DNA of 64,000 nucleotides, from NCBI GenBank assembly GCA_934254725.1, contig CAKQLR010000005.1, forward strand, positions 1 to 64,000. The letters are read 5' to 3'. Positions 1 through 8,997 of this stretch are shown here, piece by piece (the stretch's first letter is position 1; each line of letters opens with the position of its first letter). Under the pieces are notes generated by a model. The model was given only the letters and a program-made list of their open reading frames with translations. It ran no database searches and was not told the DNA's origin. Both the position numbers and the translations under genes were made by a program. Origin of the DNA: an uncultured Clostridia bacterium. Lineage in GTDB: Bacteria; Bacillota; Clostridia; Christensenellales; Borkfalkiaceae.

Positions 1-797
1 CAATCGTTGTTTTCAAAGTACTGTTTCATTCCCTTAAGGTTGTTTCCTGGATTGATAACCGAAGGCGTTTCGGCATTTTCTTCTTCGGTGCTTTCTTCCG
101 AAGGAACAACACTCCACCTGCCGTCGTTGATATTGAAAGCAAGTCCGTCGTTTTCGTCCGCTTTCACGGAAATTTTAAGATTGAGAGTATCGTTTGCATA
201 ACCGTTTTCGAGAACAATGCCGTTAAGGAAATTTCCTTCCGTTATGCCCATATACGTCTGTCCGTTTTCTTCGCCGGAATCCACAAGGTCGATATTTTTG
301 GAATTTGCGGAAATACCGAGAATGTTTTGGGAAACGAGATCCTGCGTCCAGAGGTTTACAACCATACCGTTTTGTTCTGCGTTATTGTATCCGCCCATTC
401 CGGACATCGCGTTGAACGGCATAGCCACGGGCGCTACCGAATTCTCGGCGTCGGTCATAAGATTTGTATTCAAAAGAGTAAAACTTATCCACGTAAGATT
501 TTCTATCGAAGGAATGTTAAGACTCATATCGATGGAAAAGTCGTTTAAATCAATTGGTTTTAAGTAATTAAAGCCCGTGGTGGCTATGCCCGCGTTAAGC
601 GAGCCGTGAAAAGTAACCGAGCCGTCGTTCCCGCATTCCATAGCCGTGGGAATGTTGTAACCGCTTAAAACATAGTTATGCGGCATCCAACTGCTCGAAG
701 ATTCTTTTTCGGCAGTATCGGTTTCCGCAAAAACGGCGGTAACGGTCATAGCCGAAACAATCATTAACGATAACAAAAGTGCCAAAATCTTTTTCAT
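1..797 (-). CDS. Secreted protein of the sugar-uptake operon (partial, C-terminus beyond the window)
   Basis: The reading frame is open from an ATG at 797 to the left edge, giving 265 codons. It begins MKKILALLLSLMIVSA, a clear signal peptide ending near FAET, so the product is exported. The mature part resembles the beta-rich, Asn-rich modules of the surface protein at 4439-7792, with segments such as DFSIDMSLNIPSI. I infer a carbohydrate-binding or lectin-like fold; no catalytic motif is visible. The ribosome site TAAGGAGGA lies directly against the stop codon of the permease gene upstream, so it is the fifth gene of the ABC importer operon. Its end and full function cannot be seen here. 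Confidence 0.8.
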   Translation of the reverse strand, partial: MKKILALLLSLMIVSAMTVTAVFAETDTAEKESSSSWMPHNYVLSGYNIPTAMECGNDGSVTFHGSLNAGIATTGFNYLKPIDLNDFSIDMSLNIPSIENLTWISFTLLNTNLMTDAENSVAPVAMPFNAMSGMGGYNNAEQNGMVVNLWTQDLVSQNILGISANSKNIDLVDSGEENGQTYMGITEGNFLNGIVLENGYANDTLNLKISVKADENDGLAFNINDGRWSVVPSEESTEEENAETPSVINPGNNLKGMKQYFENND

Positions 798-806
798 AGT
801 TCCTCC

Positions 807-1688
807 TTAACCCTTTACGCTGCCGAGAACAATACCTTTGATAAAGTATTTTTGTACCCACGGATACAGCACTATTACGGGTAATAAAATAATAAATATA
901 TTTGCCGCCGCAAGCGAGTTATTGCTTACCTGTCTGTAAGTGTTTTGCAAGCCCGTAAGCGTCGGTTCTTTTAAAAATTGTTGCAGATACGTTTGCAGCG
1001 GATAAAAATCCGGCTGAGAACTGTAAATAAGCCCGTCGAACCAACTGTTCCATTGATTTATAAACGCAAACATCATTACCGTCACGATAATAGGCGTAGA
1101 ACAGGGAATGGTTATCTGAAGCATTATATTGAAGTGATCCGCACCGTCGATAAACGCCGCTTCTTCGAGCGATTTAGGCAACTGACGGAAGAAATTCATC
1201 ATCATTATCGCCAGAAACACCTGAATACTGCTCGGGAATATCAATGCCCATATCGTGTTTTTCAGATGAAGCGTGTTAGCCACAAGCAAATAAGTAGGTA
1301 CCAGACCGCCGCCGAAAAGCATTGCGATTACAAGTAACACCATATAAATTTTTCTGCCCCTGAACCAACTGTCCTCTTTTGACAGAGGGTACGCCAGAAG
1401 AACGGTGAAAAACGTGGTTATGAGCGTTCCGAGAACGGTTTTTACTACGCTTATTCTGAGGGCGCTCCAGAACCGCGGATTGGCAAATATATATGCATAC
1501 GAATCCGTGGTAAAGCCCTTAGGGAAAAACGATACGAAATTCGCCTCGACGTATCCTTTTGAGCTTAAGGAAATAGCCAGAATGTGAATCATCGGCAGCA
1601 GACAAAGTAACGCCAGGGCAGTAAGGAAAATGTAATTTATTACGGAGAAAACTTTGTAGCCCGCTCCGTTTTTGTTCTTTAAAGCCAT
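807..1688 (-). CDS. ABC sugar transporter permease, YtcP/MalG type
   Basis: Inner-membrane subunit of a CUT1-family carbohydrate importer, 293 residues, the usual length. About six membrane segments are visible. The cytoplasmic EAA loop that contacts the ATPase reads EEAAFIDGADHFNIMLQITIP. The C-terminus IKGIVLGSVKG is the signature of the YtcP/LplC branch, whose B. subtilis members import rhamnogalacturonan fragments together with YteP and YtcQ. It lies 12 bp after the LplB-type partner (1701-2642). No ATPase is encoded nearby; in this family a shared MsmX-type ATPase elsewhere in the genome normally powers several importers, which I infer here too. Confidence 0.93.
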   Translation of the reverse strand: MALKNKNGAGYKVFSVINYIFLTALALLCLLPMIHILAISLSSKGYVEANFVSFFPKGFTTDSYAYIFANPRFWSALRISVVKTVLGTLITTFFTVLLAYPLSKEDSWFRGRKIYMVLLVIAMLFGGGLVPTYLLVANTLHLKNTIWALIFPSSIQVFLAIMMMNFFRQLPKSLEEAAFIDGADHFNIMLQITIPCSTPIIVTVMMFAFINQWNSWFDGLIYSSQPDFYPLQTYLQQFLKEPTLTGLQNTYRQVSNNSLAAANIFIILLPVIVLYPWVQKYFIKGIVLGSVKG

Positions 1689-1700
1689 AATCCGCCTCCG

Positions 1701-2642
1701 TTATAAAATCCTGTAATCGCTTGTTTTGCTGACAATAAGATTGCTTAAACCTATAAGAGCAAGAGCGATTATCGATTTAAAAAGACCTATGGCGGTACCT
1801 ATGGGGTAGTTTGCTGCGCTTGTACCTTCAAGCGTAAGCCTGTATACATAGGTATCTATTATATCTCCCCATTCGTATACCTTGGGGTTATACAACACGT
1901 ATATTTGGTCGAAATTGGCGTTTATCACGCTGCCGAGGTTTAATATAAGGTTAAGCATTATTATAGGCAGCATGCACGGCAAAGTTATATGAACGGTCTG
2001 TTTAAAACGATTTGCGCCGTCCATTTCCGCCGCCTCATATAACGTGGGATCTATACCCGTAATAGCGGCGAGGTAAATTATGGTGCCGTAACCAAAACCT
2101 TTCCATATATCCGTAAAGATAACGATAAATACGAACGATAGATTATCCTGAAGCCAGAGCTTTTCCCCTTTATAACCGAATATGCCGAGGAAAGAATCAA
2201 ACATACCGCCTTTCTGGAACATCGTTTTTATTATACTGCCGAGTATTACCCATGACAAAAAGTACGGCATAAAATATATGGTCTGATAGGCCTTTTTCAA
2301 TTTCTTTTTGGAAAGCTCGTTAAGCAGAAGCGAAACTATTATCGGTACGGGAAAGCCTAAGACAAGCTTCGACGTGGCGATAATGAGCGTATTCCTGAAT
2401 GCGCGGTAGAACTCCGGCATCTGCACGAACATATACTTAAACCAATATAAACCTACGCCCTTGCTTCCCCATATTCCGAGTTTATAATCGAGTTTTTCCA
2501 CAAAAGCAAGTCTCAACCCGAACATGGGCACGTACGTAAATACAATCAAAAAGATAATCGGCAACATTATAATAAGATGAAGTTGCCAGTCTATGGAACT
2601 CATCAGATTTCTTTTCTTACGGTTTATACGTATTTTTTTCAT
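1701..2642 (-). CDS. ABC sugar transporter permease, YteP/LplB type
   Basis: Second membrane subunit of the importer, 313 residues. After a basic N-terminus (RINRKKRNL) it carries six predicted membrane helices, and its EAA loop reads YEAAEMDGANRFKQTVHITLP. LplB/YteP members pair with YtcP-type permeases and long YtcQ/LplA binding proteins, exactly the set present here. The ATG overlaps the stop of the binding-protein gene by 4 bp (ATGA), so the two are translationally coupled. The likely substrate is a plant-type oligosaccharide, possibly containing rhamnose, judging from the family and the GH106-like neighbour. That substrate is inference. Confidence 0.93.
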   Translation of the reverse strand: MKKIRINRKKRNLMSSIDWQLHLIIMLPIIFLIVFTYVPMFGLRLAFVEKLDYKLGIWGSKGVGLYWFKYMFVQMPEFYRAFRNTLIIATSKLVLGFPVPIIVSLLLNELSKKKLKKAYQTIYFMPYFLSWVILGSIIKTMFQKGGMFDSFLGIFGYKGEKLWLQDNLSFVFIVIFTDIWKGFGYGTIIYLAAITGIDPTLYEAAEMDGANRFKQTVHITLPCMLPIIMLNLILNLGSVINANFDQIYVLYNPKVYEWGDIIDTYVYRLTLEGTSAANYPIGTAIGLFKSIIALALIGLSNLIVSKTSDYRIL

Positions 2643-4435
2643 CCGTTGAGCCCTCCGAGAATTTCTTTTACGCCCTTGCCCGCAAGTCTGTCGGTAAACG
2701 ACTTCCAGTCCGCCTCGTTAACAGGATTTGTCTGAGTATACATTCTTATCAATCTCTGTTCTTCGAAGTCGGAAACAATGCTGTTATATTTAGCCATTTC
2801 TGGCGTATTCATACCGTAAAACGCAGGTCTTTTGAATTTTACCTTCAAATCGTTTTTATCTTTTTCGTAATCGTATTCGGCGTAAGCGGTAAGGGCGTTA
2901 TACGCGCCGTTTTCGCAGAAGATTTTATAGTACGGATAATAAACTTTACCCGCTCCCTTTCTGTCGTTTAAAAACGCCACTATATTGTTGTAATACGTCG
3001 TTTCGTCAAGCGTAAGAAACGAACTGTCCCCCGTCCTTATCGCCTTTTGAAGGTCGTAAGCGTATCTTATATTTTTATTCGGGGCGTCAAGGCGCAACGG
3101 CAGATACATTTCGAGTTCCGAAGCTACGTTTTTATATTTTTCGCTCTTTCTTACCTCTACCGTTTTAGCGGTAAATTCTCCTTCGTCGCCGAAGTATCTC
3201 GAAACAATATGATTTGCCAGTATTATTATCACTTCGGGGTTAAGGCAATCGGCACCCACGCAGTAAAACGAATTGTTTGAAATATTGTAAGGGACAACGG
3301 GTTCTATAACGTTGCCGTCGTAATCCCTTATAGCCCACGGGAGCCAATCGACGGAGGTATTTATCGAGTATGCGTCGTTAAGACCGTAAGACATTATGCT
3401 CCAGTACTCCCCGAGGAACGAGCCGATTTTACCAGCCGCAAGCGCGCTTTTAAGCGTTTGCCCGTCGAATGCCGAGTTTTGATCTATACACCCGTCATTA
3501 TAAAGGCGATTCAGCAGATTTATCGTTTCTTTCATGCCCTCGGCAGCAGAGCCGTAGTAATACTTCCCGTCGTCGTCCTTCATATAATAGCCGGGGTACG
3601 CGTCGTATATGTTAGCTATTCCGTTAAGATTTTTCGATTCGAAACCGATAGAAAAACCGAAAGTATCATCCTCGTCGTTTTCGTCCGGATCGTTATTTGT
3701 AAAATAATCCACAAGGTCGAGATATTCCGAAAAATTCTTCGGCAAAAACTCGTTCAACTCTTTACCGGAGTAATCCACGCCTTTGTATTCGAGATACTTT
3801 TCCAACCAATCTCCGCGTATCCACATAAGCGGGCAGCTTTCAAATAAATCCGCAAGAAAAGGCAACCCGTACAGTCTGCCGTTGACGCTTGCCGCATCGA
3901 GAAGCTGCGGAGTTTTCTGTATCGCAGGCGAGCCGTTATTCCATACGGCAACGTCCCCCGTGTAAGAATATTCCATAGCCAGACGAAGTTCGGGCGAAGC
4001 ATATTCGTTGTAAACGTCGGTAATATCGTAAATCAATCCTTGTTCTATAAGATCGCTCATCTGGTTCTGAGAGCAAAAGAACAAATCCGGCACGTTTCCG
4101 TCAAGGATATACGTATTCAGTTGATAATCGTAAGCGGTTCCTATGTTTGCGGCAAAAACCGATTGAAAGTTAACGTTCATAACCTCTCTGCAGATGTCGT
4201 ACATAATGTTATTCTTTTCGTTTTCGCCGTTCACGTAATTGGAAGCGGAAATCATCTGCCCGACAGTTATGTTTATGGTTTCTTCATACTTACCGAGGGG
4301 TGCGCTCCCCTCGATAAGTTTACCGCCTTTTTTCTCCTCCGTTCCGCCCCTCGTAAGCATGCAAAACATAAATACGGAAGCAGCTATCAGAACGGACAAA
4401 ACCACGGGAGTGATTTTTTGTATAAAATAGCCCAT
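2639..4435 (-). CDS. Extracellular solute-binding protein, LplA/YtcQ type
   Basis: 598-residue binding protein for the importer; this long form (about 500-600 residues) is typical of the YtcQ/LplA class. A hydrophobic N-terminal segment (residues 7-27) exports or anchors it. The nearby Cys in FMFCML does not form a strict lipobox, so lipid attachment is uncertain and it may stay tethered by its N-terminal helix. The mature part contains the alternating YGLPF, WIRGDWLEK and aromatic-rich patches common in sugar-binding proteins. Only 3 bp separate it from the upstream surface-protein gene, and its stop overlaps the permease start. It should catch the oligosaccharide outside the membrane. Confidence 0.88.
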   Translation of the reverse strand: MGYFIQKITPVVLSVLIAASVFMFCMLTRGGTEEKKGGKLIEGSAPLGKYEETINITVGQMISASNYVNGENEKNNIMYDICREVMNVNFQSVFAANIGTAYDYQLNTYILDGNVPDLFFCSQNQMSDLIEQGLIYDITDVYNEYASPELRLAMEYSYTGDVAVWNNGSPAIQKTPQLLDAASVNGRLYGLPFLADLFESCPLMWIRGDWLEKYLEYKGVDYSGKELNEFLPKNFSEYLDLVDYFTNNDPDENDEDDTFGFSIGFESKNLNGIANIYDAYPGYYMKDDDGKYYYGSAAEGMKETINLLNRLYNDGCIDQNSAFDGQTLKSALAAGKIGSFLGEYWSIMSYGLNDAYSINTSVDWLPWAIRDYDGNVIEPVVPYNISNNSFYCVGADCLNPEVIIILANHIVSRYFGDEGEFTAKTVEVRKSEKYKNVASELEMYLPLRLDAPNKNIRYAYDLQKAIRTGDSSFLTLDETTYYNNIVAFLNDRKGAGKVYYPYYKIFCENGAYNALTAYAEYDYEKDKNDLKVKFKRPAFYGMNTPEMAKYNSIVSDFEEQRLIRMYTQTNPVNEADWKSFTDRLAGKGVKEILGGLNG

Positions 4436-4438
4436 CGC

Positions 4439-7400
4439 TTAATCCTTAATTTTTCTTATAACAACAAACGCTATTCCGATAAGCGCCGCGGCAATGCCCG
4501 CGCCCGCACTCTGATAAGCGAGGCATCCTTCTTCGTCATTATCGAAACTACCGGAAGATCCAGTCGAGCCGCCCGTACTTCCGGAAGAACCCGCTATTTT
4601 CGCATAAACCACAACGTCTCCTGTTACAGGGGCTTCGAAATCGAAACGGATCGTGCATTCTTTGTCAAGATACCACCCTTCAAAGCCTTCGATGTCTTCG
4701 GGAATATATTCGTAGAAAGTTTCGCCCTTTTCGGCATAAGCCGTTCTTACGGGCGTGTCGCCTACATAGTAAACAATGCTGTATTCCTCTGGATCGTCGG
4801 GAACAGGAGGTTTAACTTCGGCGTCCGTCACGTTTAACGTTTTTATGGTCAGAATCACGTCCTCTTCGAACGAGTATACGCGATCCGCACCGTCGCAATG
4901 TTCGGGCGTAATCATCATTACGCAGTCGCTATAATCTACGGCAAGATCGTTTACGTCTACGGTATTCGAAGCCACGCAAATCCCGTTATAATAAATTTCG
5001 CATATCAAAGTTTCGCTCTCTTCGCGAATCTTCAATCCTATAACGGCTCCTAAGTACGAACCGTTGTTTCTTGTCAGGCTGTTTTCGTAAAGAAGTATCT
5101 GACCGCCTTGCGCCATCGTTTCGAGAGAGTAAGCATACATATCGCAACGGAGAGCCTCTTTTGCGTTGTAACCCCAGGCTGTTTCGTCCCAGAATTTGAA
5201 AGATAAAGCTTCGCCGTATGTTTCCATCGGATATTGATTTGCAGCGTTCAGGAAGCTTATTCTGAACCCGGCATCAAGACAAATTCTGTTGATGACGAAA
5301 GTAGTTTCAAAACTCTTAAGGCTGATTCTTTTCTTATACACGGCTCTCGAATTACTTCTCGTTCCGTCCGTGTTCGCAAGAATCATTACTATACCGTCAT
5401 CGGTGGTAACGGCGTCCACTCTGTTGTAACCGAGCCCGTCCGTAAACCCGCTCTTATCGTCGGCAGAATAAAGAACCGCCTGTGCGGAAATAACCGCGTC
5501 TTCCGTCACGGTGAATTTATATTCTCCGTTAACGGCAACTACCTCTTCGCCGTTAACCGTTGCTTTGGCAATTTTATACGCGTTTTCGCCCGAAGCCTTA
5601 GCAGCTTTAACGGTAAACGTTATTTCCGTTCCTTCGGGAACTCTACCCGTCTGACTAACTTTTATCGTTACGTTTTCAATGTTTTCCGCAGTAACGTCAA
5701 AGTATACTATCGACTTTTTGAACGTAACGGTAAATTCCGTGTTTTCGGACAAAGTAATCGTATAAGTGCCGTTTTCAAGCGTTACGAGCGTACCGTTAAC
5801 CTTAGCTTCGTCTACTTCGTAGCCATTGTCGGCAATTGCGGTAAACACAACTTCCGTACCTGCTTCCGCACTCGTATCCGGGGTTGCCGTAGCTTTGCCG
5901 TTTTCGCCCGCCGTCGCTTTTATCGTATAGTAAACCTTTGGTATTTCTTTGAATGTTACGGCGAACGTAATGTTTTCCGTTATAGTTACCGTATAAGTGT
6001 TTCCGTTTAAAACTACCGTTTCTCCGTTAAGCTTAGCAGAGTCTACAATATAGTTTTCATCAGGAGTTACCGTAAACGTTACCGAGGTGTTTTCCTCTAC
6101 CTGCCCCTGTGCGCTTGCGGTTACCGTACCGTGTTCTCCGGAAACGATTTCCACATTATAATAAACTTTGGGAATTTCTTCAAACGTAACCGTAAATACA
6201 ACGTCCTCGGTTACCGTTACGTCTATTTTGTTATCGGTCAAAGTTACTTCTTTACCGTTAATCTTTGCGGAAGCGACGCGGTTGCCTTCATCGGGAGTTG
6301 CCGTAAAAGTAACTTTGCTGCCTTCCCTCATTTTTCCGGAAGCCGTTGCGGTAACTTCTCCGTTGCCTTCCGCAGTTGCGGAAACATTATATAAATCGTA
6401 TGTTCTTAAAGTAAGAACGACGTTACTTGCATAAGAATGCGCTAACGAATCGTTTTTTGTAGGCGTCAATAAAAGAACGCAGTCGTTTCCGTTAAACGAA
6501 GCAGGTATTGCCGATTTGCTTACGAATCTTCCTACAACGCAAATGCCGTTTTCGTCGAAAATATAATATACATAATTATCGCCTTCATCCGTTACGCGTA
6601 AAAGCCACTTTTTGTTTATAAATTCTTCCGTTCCCTCGGTATCGTAACGAGCGCAAACGCCCCAGGCTTCGCTTGTATCCGGAGTAACCGTTTCAGTACC
6701 CTTTGTATAGTAAACTCTATCGGCCCTGAGCGCTGCATTTGCTCTGTAATTTCCCCAGGACATTTCGTCATAGAACCATACGCCGAAACCGTCGCCGTAA
6801 TTGTTCATCGGATAATCGTTTTCACCCGAAAGGAATGCCAGAATAAATCCTCCGTCGGGACATAAAGCGTTAACCGAAATTTCCGCTTCAAATCCCTTGG
6901 AAAGATTAACGTGCTTTGTACGAACGGCGCGGGTAGCCGAATAATTTCCGTCCTTTATTTCAAGTTCTACGGTGCTTTCGCCCGTAACTCTTTCAGATGT
7001 TGTTACTCTTCCGTTGTTTAAAACGTCTTTAAATGTATCGGAAGTTATATTCGGGCGCAAAGACAATTTAACGTTATTCGCGTAAGAATGCGCACGGTTA
7101 GAATCTATTACCGGCGTTATCAAAAGCACGCAGTCGTTTCCGTTAAACGAAGCAGGTATAGCCGACTTCTGAACCCATTTGCCTACGACGCAATCACCGT
7201 TTTCATTATATACATAATAAAGGAAATTTCCGTCCTGCGCGCCAACGTAAACCCTTAACTTTCTGTTTAAATAAACATCGGATGCGTCCTTATCGTAACG
7301 GGTAACCACACCCCAGGAAGGATCTTCGTCTGCGGTAACGGTTTCGTTTCCCTTTGTATAGTACTCTCTGTCTGCTCTGAGCGCTGCATTTGCTCTGTAG

Positions 7401-7792
7401 CCCCAGGCCGTTTCATCCCAAAACCTGATGCCGAAGCCGTCGCCATAATCGTTCATCGGGTAATCTCCTTCACCCGATAAAAACGCCAGAATAAATCCGC
7501 CGTCCGGACACAAAGCGTCGATAGTTAAATCCATCGTGAAACCTTTCGACAAATCTATATGCTTTGCGTATACCGCGCGGGTGGAAGAATAATTTCCGTC
7601 CTTAACCTCAAGCTCCATCGACGTGTTTCCCGAGTTCTCATCCGAAAGAATAACTCTTCCGTTACCGAGCTGATCTCTGAATTCCGAAGAAGTATTTGCA
7701 TCGGCGTTTGCCGTTAATCCTGCCGCGCCGAAAACGCAACATATTATCGATAAAACAACAATCGCGATTGAGCATAACATTTGTTTTCTCAT
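4439..7792 (-). CDS. Large cell-surface protein with triplicated lectin-like module and beta-repeat stalk
   Basis: 1117 residues with a signal peptide (residues 1-31). A module of about 200 residues occurs at roughly 38-245 and 250-460 as close copies, sharing ALCPDGGFILAFLSGE and the GDGFG and ASFNGNDCVLL motifs. A divergent third copy lies near 780-985. Between them are four InlB-B/Big-like repeats of about 75 residues (465-775). An InlB-type repeat follows (about 1004-1068), then a Gly/Ser linker and a C-terminal helix with a basic tail (RKIKD). It has no LPXTG. The module resembles concanavalin-like carbohydrate-binding folds, which is inference. As first gene of the importer operon behind a LacI-type operator, it probably binds glycans at the surface. 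Confidence 0.85.
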   Translation of the reverse strand: MRKQMLCSIAIVVLSIICCVFGAAGLTANADANTSSEFRDQLGNGRVILSDENSGNTSMELEVKDGNYSSTRAVYAKHIDLSKGFTMDLTIDALCPDGGFILAFLSGEGDYPMNDYGDGFGIRFWDETAWGYRANAALRADREYYTKGNETVTADEDPSWGVVTRYDKDASDVYLNRKLRVYVGAQDGNFLYYVYNENGDCVVGKWVQKSAIPASFNGNDCVLLITPVIDSNRAHSYANNVKLSLRPNITSDTFKDVLNNGRVTTSERVTGESTVELEIKDGNYSATRAVRTKHVNLSKGFEAEISVNALCPDGGFILAFLSGENDYPMNNYGDGFGVWFYDEMSWGNYRANAALRADRVYYTKGTETVTPDTSEAWGVCARYDTEGTEEFINKKWLLRVTDEGDNYVYYIFDENGICVVGRFVSKSAIPASFNGNDCVLLLTPTKNDSLAHSYASNVVLTLRTYDLYNVSATAEGNGEVTATASGKMREGSKVTFTATPDEGNRVASAKINGKEVTLTDNKIDVTVTEDVVFTVTFEEIPKVYYNVEIVSGEHGTVTASAQGQVEENTSVTFTVTPDENYIVDSAKLNGETVVLNGNTYTVTITENITFAVTFKEIPKVYYTIKATAGENGKATATPDTSAEAGTEVVFTAIADNGYEVDEAKVNGTLVTLENGTYTITLSENTEFTVTFKKSIVYFDVTAENIENVTIKVSQTGRVPEGTEITFTVKAAKASGENAYKIAKATVNGEEVVAVNGEYKFTVTEDAVISAQAVLYSADDKSGFTDGLGYNRVDAVTTDDGIVMILANTDGTRSNSRAVYKKRISLKSFETTFVINRICLDAGFRISFLNAANQYPMETYGEALSFKFWDETAWGYNAKEALRCDMYAYSLETMAQGGQILLYENSLTRNNGSYLGAVIGLKIREESETLICEIYYNGICVASNTVDVNDLAVDYSDCVMMITPEHCDGADRVYSFEEDVILTIKTLNVTDAEVKPPVPDDPEEYSIVYYVGDTPVRTAYAEKGETFYEYIPEDIEGFEGWYLDKECTIRFDFEAPVTGDVVVYAKIAGSSGSTGGSTGSSGSFDNDEEGCLAYQSAGAGIAAALIGIAFVVIRKIKD

Positions 7793-7833
7793 CTTTTTTC
7801 TCCTTTTTATACTTAAAAATTGTTAAAATTAAT

Positions 7834-7853
7834 CAATGTTAACGTTAACATTG
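7834..7853. promoter_or_regulatory. LacI-family operator (perfect 20-bp palindrome)
   Basis: CAATGTTAACGTTAACATTG is a perfect inverted repeat with the central CG typical of LacI/GalR operators. It begins about 12 bp downstream of the -10 box at 7866-7871, so a bound repressor would block the importer operon. A related, imperfect copy overlaps the promoter of the GH106-like gene (12006-12023). The regulator at 7972-8997 is the obvious candidate. Confidence 0.85.
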
Positions 7854-7865
7854 TTGTTTGAAATT

Positions 7866-7894
7866 ATTATACTACCAAAAGAAGTATTTGTCAA
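7866..7894 (-). promoter_or_regulatory. Consensus sigma-A promoter of the surface protein/ABC importer operon
   Basis: On the minus strand TTGACA (7889-7894) and TATAAT (7866-7871) are separated by 17 bp, a perfect match in both boxes. Transcription would start near 7859, just before the palindromic operator. The leader is about 65 nt and ends in AAGGAGAAAAAAG before the ATG at 7792. Confidence 0.9.
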
Positions 7895-7971
7895 TACTTT
7901 TTTTAAAGATTTAATCAAGGTTTTTAGGATTGCGTTCCGACAGTTTTAAAAAGCAATCCTAAAGCGCCTGT

Positions 7972-8997
7972 TTAAACCGTTTCTCTTTCTATGTATTCTA
8001 TACCCGTAATGGAATCTGCTTTCTGTTCCGAGCCGCCGAGCCTTTCAAACAATCTTTTGACAGCCGTTTCGCCTGCCGTTTTCATATTGAGGGAAACGGT
8101 GGTTAACCTCGGCGAAGTCATTTCACAGAACACGACGTTATCGTTTCCTATTACCGCTATGTCATCGGGCACAGAAAGCTTTTTGGCGTTTATTACCTGC
8201 AATGCGCCTATAGCCATATAGTCGTTGGCGCAAAAGACGGCTTTGGGCGTCCTTTTTTCAAGCACGCGAAGCATGGCGTCGCGACCACCGTCCACAAGCG
8301 CAATGTCCTTTTCTATAAGGATATGTTTCTCGCATCCGTTGGCAATCATCGCTTCTCTGTAAATCCGCTCTTTCTGAATCCAGAAACCGTCGTCAATCGT
8401 ACTGTTCAGCATAGCTATATCGCGATACCCTTTTTCAAACAGCTTATCCATCGCAAGCTTAGCCACGCCTTCGAAATCAAACGCCACGTTTTCTATTCCT
8501 TCGAACTTCTGCGAAACGGTTATTACGGGCACATTATGCCTTTTTACCGTTTGTTTGAAGTACTCGGAAAACTTAGCCAATTCTTTAAGAGAGTCTCTGT
8601 AGTCCTCGACTTTCGTCATCTTCATTTCGAGTGGAAGAACTATTATGCCCTCAACCTGCTTGCCGAGGAATAAGTCCAGGGCGTTACACGCGGTGACGTA
8701 ATCGTTTACGTTTGCGTTTATAACCGTAAAGCCTTCCCCGTACGCGTATTCCTCTATAGCCACTACTATATCGAGATACGCCTGGTTGTAGTAGTTTGAC
8801 GAAAGTATGCCTATCATCTTACTCTTTCCGCTCACAAGGCTCATCGCGTTCATATTGGGCTTGTAGCCCGTTTCCTCGATAACCTTAAGAACTTTCTCCC
8901 GCGTTGTCGGTTTTACGGATTCCGACTTGTTTACCACTCTTGAAACGGTCATTGTGGAAACACCCGCAAGTTTTGCAACGTCTTCAATCGTTACCAT
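7972..8997 (-). CDS. LacI/GalR-family transcriptional regulator
   Basis: 341 residues. The N-terminus TIEDVAKLAGVSTMTVSRVVN is the LacI helix-turn-helix plus hinge region, followed by a periplasmic-binding-protein-like effector domain (from about residue 60, with IGILSSNYYN and AVFCANDYMAIGALQ). The gene starts inside the last codons of the GH106-like gene (14-bp overlap), so it is probably transcribed and translated with it. It is therefore likely autoregulated from the operator-bearing promoter at 12006-12049. It should repress the glycosidase and importer genes until a sugar is sensed. The effector is unknown; rhamnose or a rhamnoside is a guess from the neighbours. Confidence 0.93.
   Translation of the reverse strand: MVTIEDVAKLAGVSTMTVSRVVNKSESVKPTTREKVLKVIEETGYKPNMNAMSLVSGKSKMIGILSSNYYNQAYLDIVVAIEEYAYGEGFTVINANVNDYVTACNALDLFLGKQVEGIIVLPLEMKMTKVEDYRDSLKELAKFSEYFKQTVKRHNVPVITVSQKFEGIENVAFDFEGVAKLAMDKLFEKGYRDIAMLNSTIDDGFWIQKERIYREAMIANGCEKHILIEKDIALVDGGRDAMLRVLEKRTPKAVFCANDYMAIGALQVINAKKLSVPDDIAVIGNDNVVFCEMTSPRLTTVSLNMKTAGETAVKRLFERLGGSEQKADSITGIEYIERETV

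Noticed and set aside
5234..6010. 258-codon frame antisense to the surface protein
   Set aside because: Phe/Arg/Asn-rich mirror of beta-repeat coding sequence, with no start signals.
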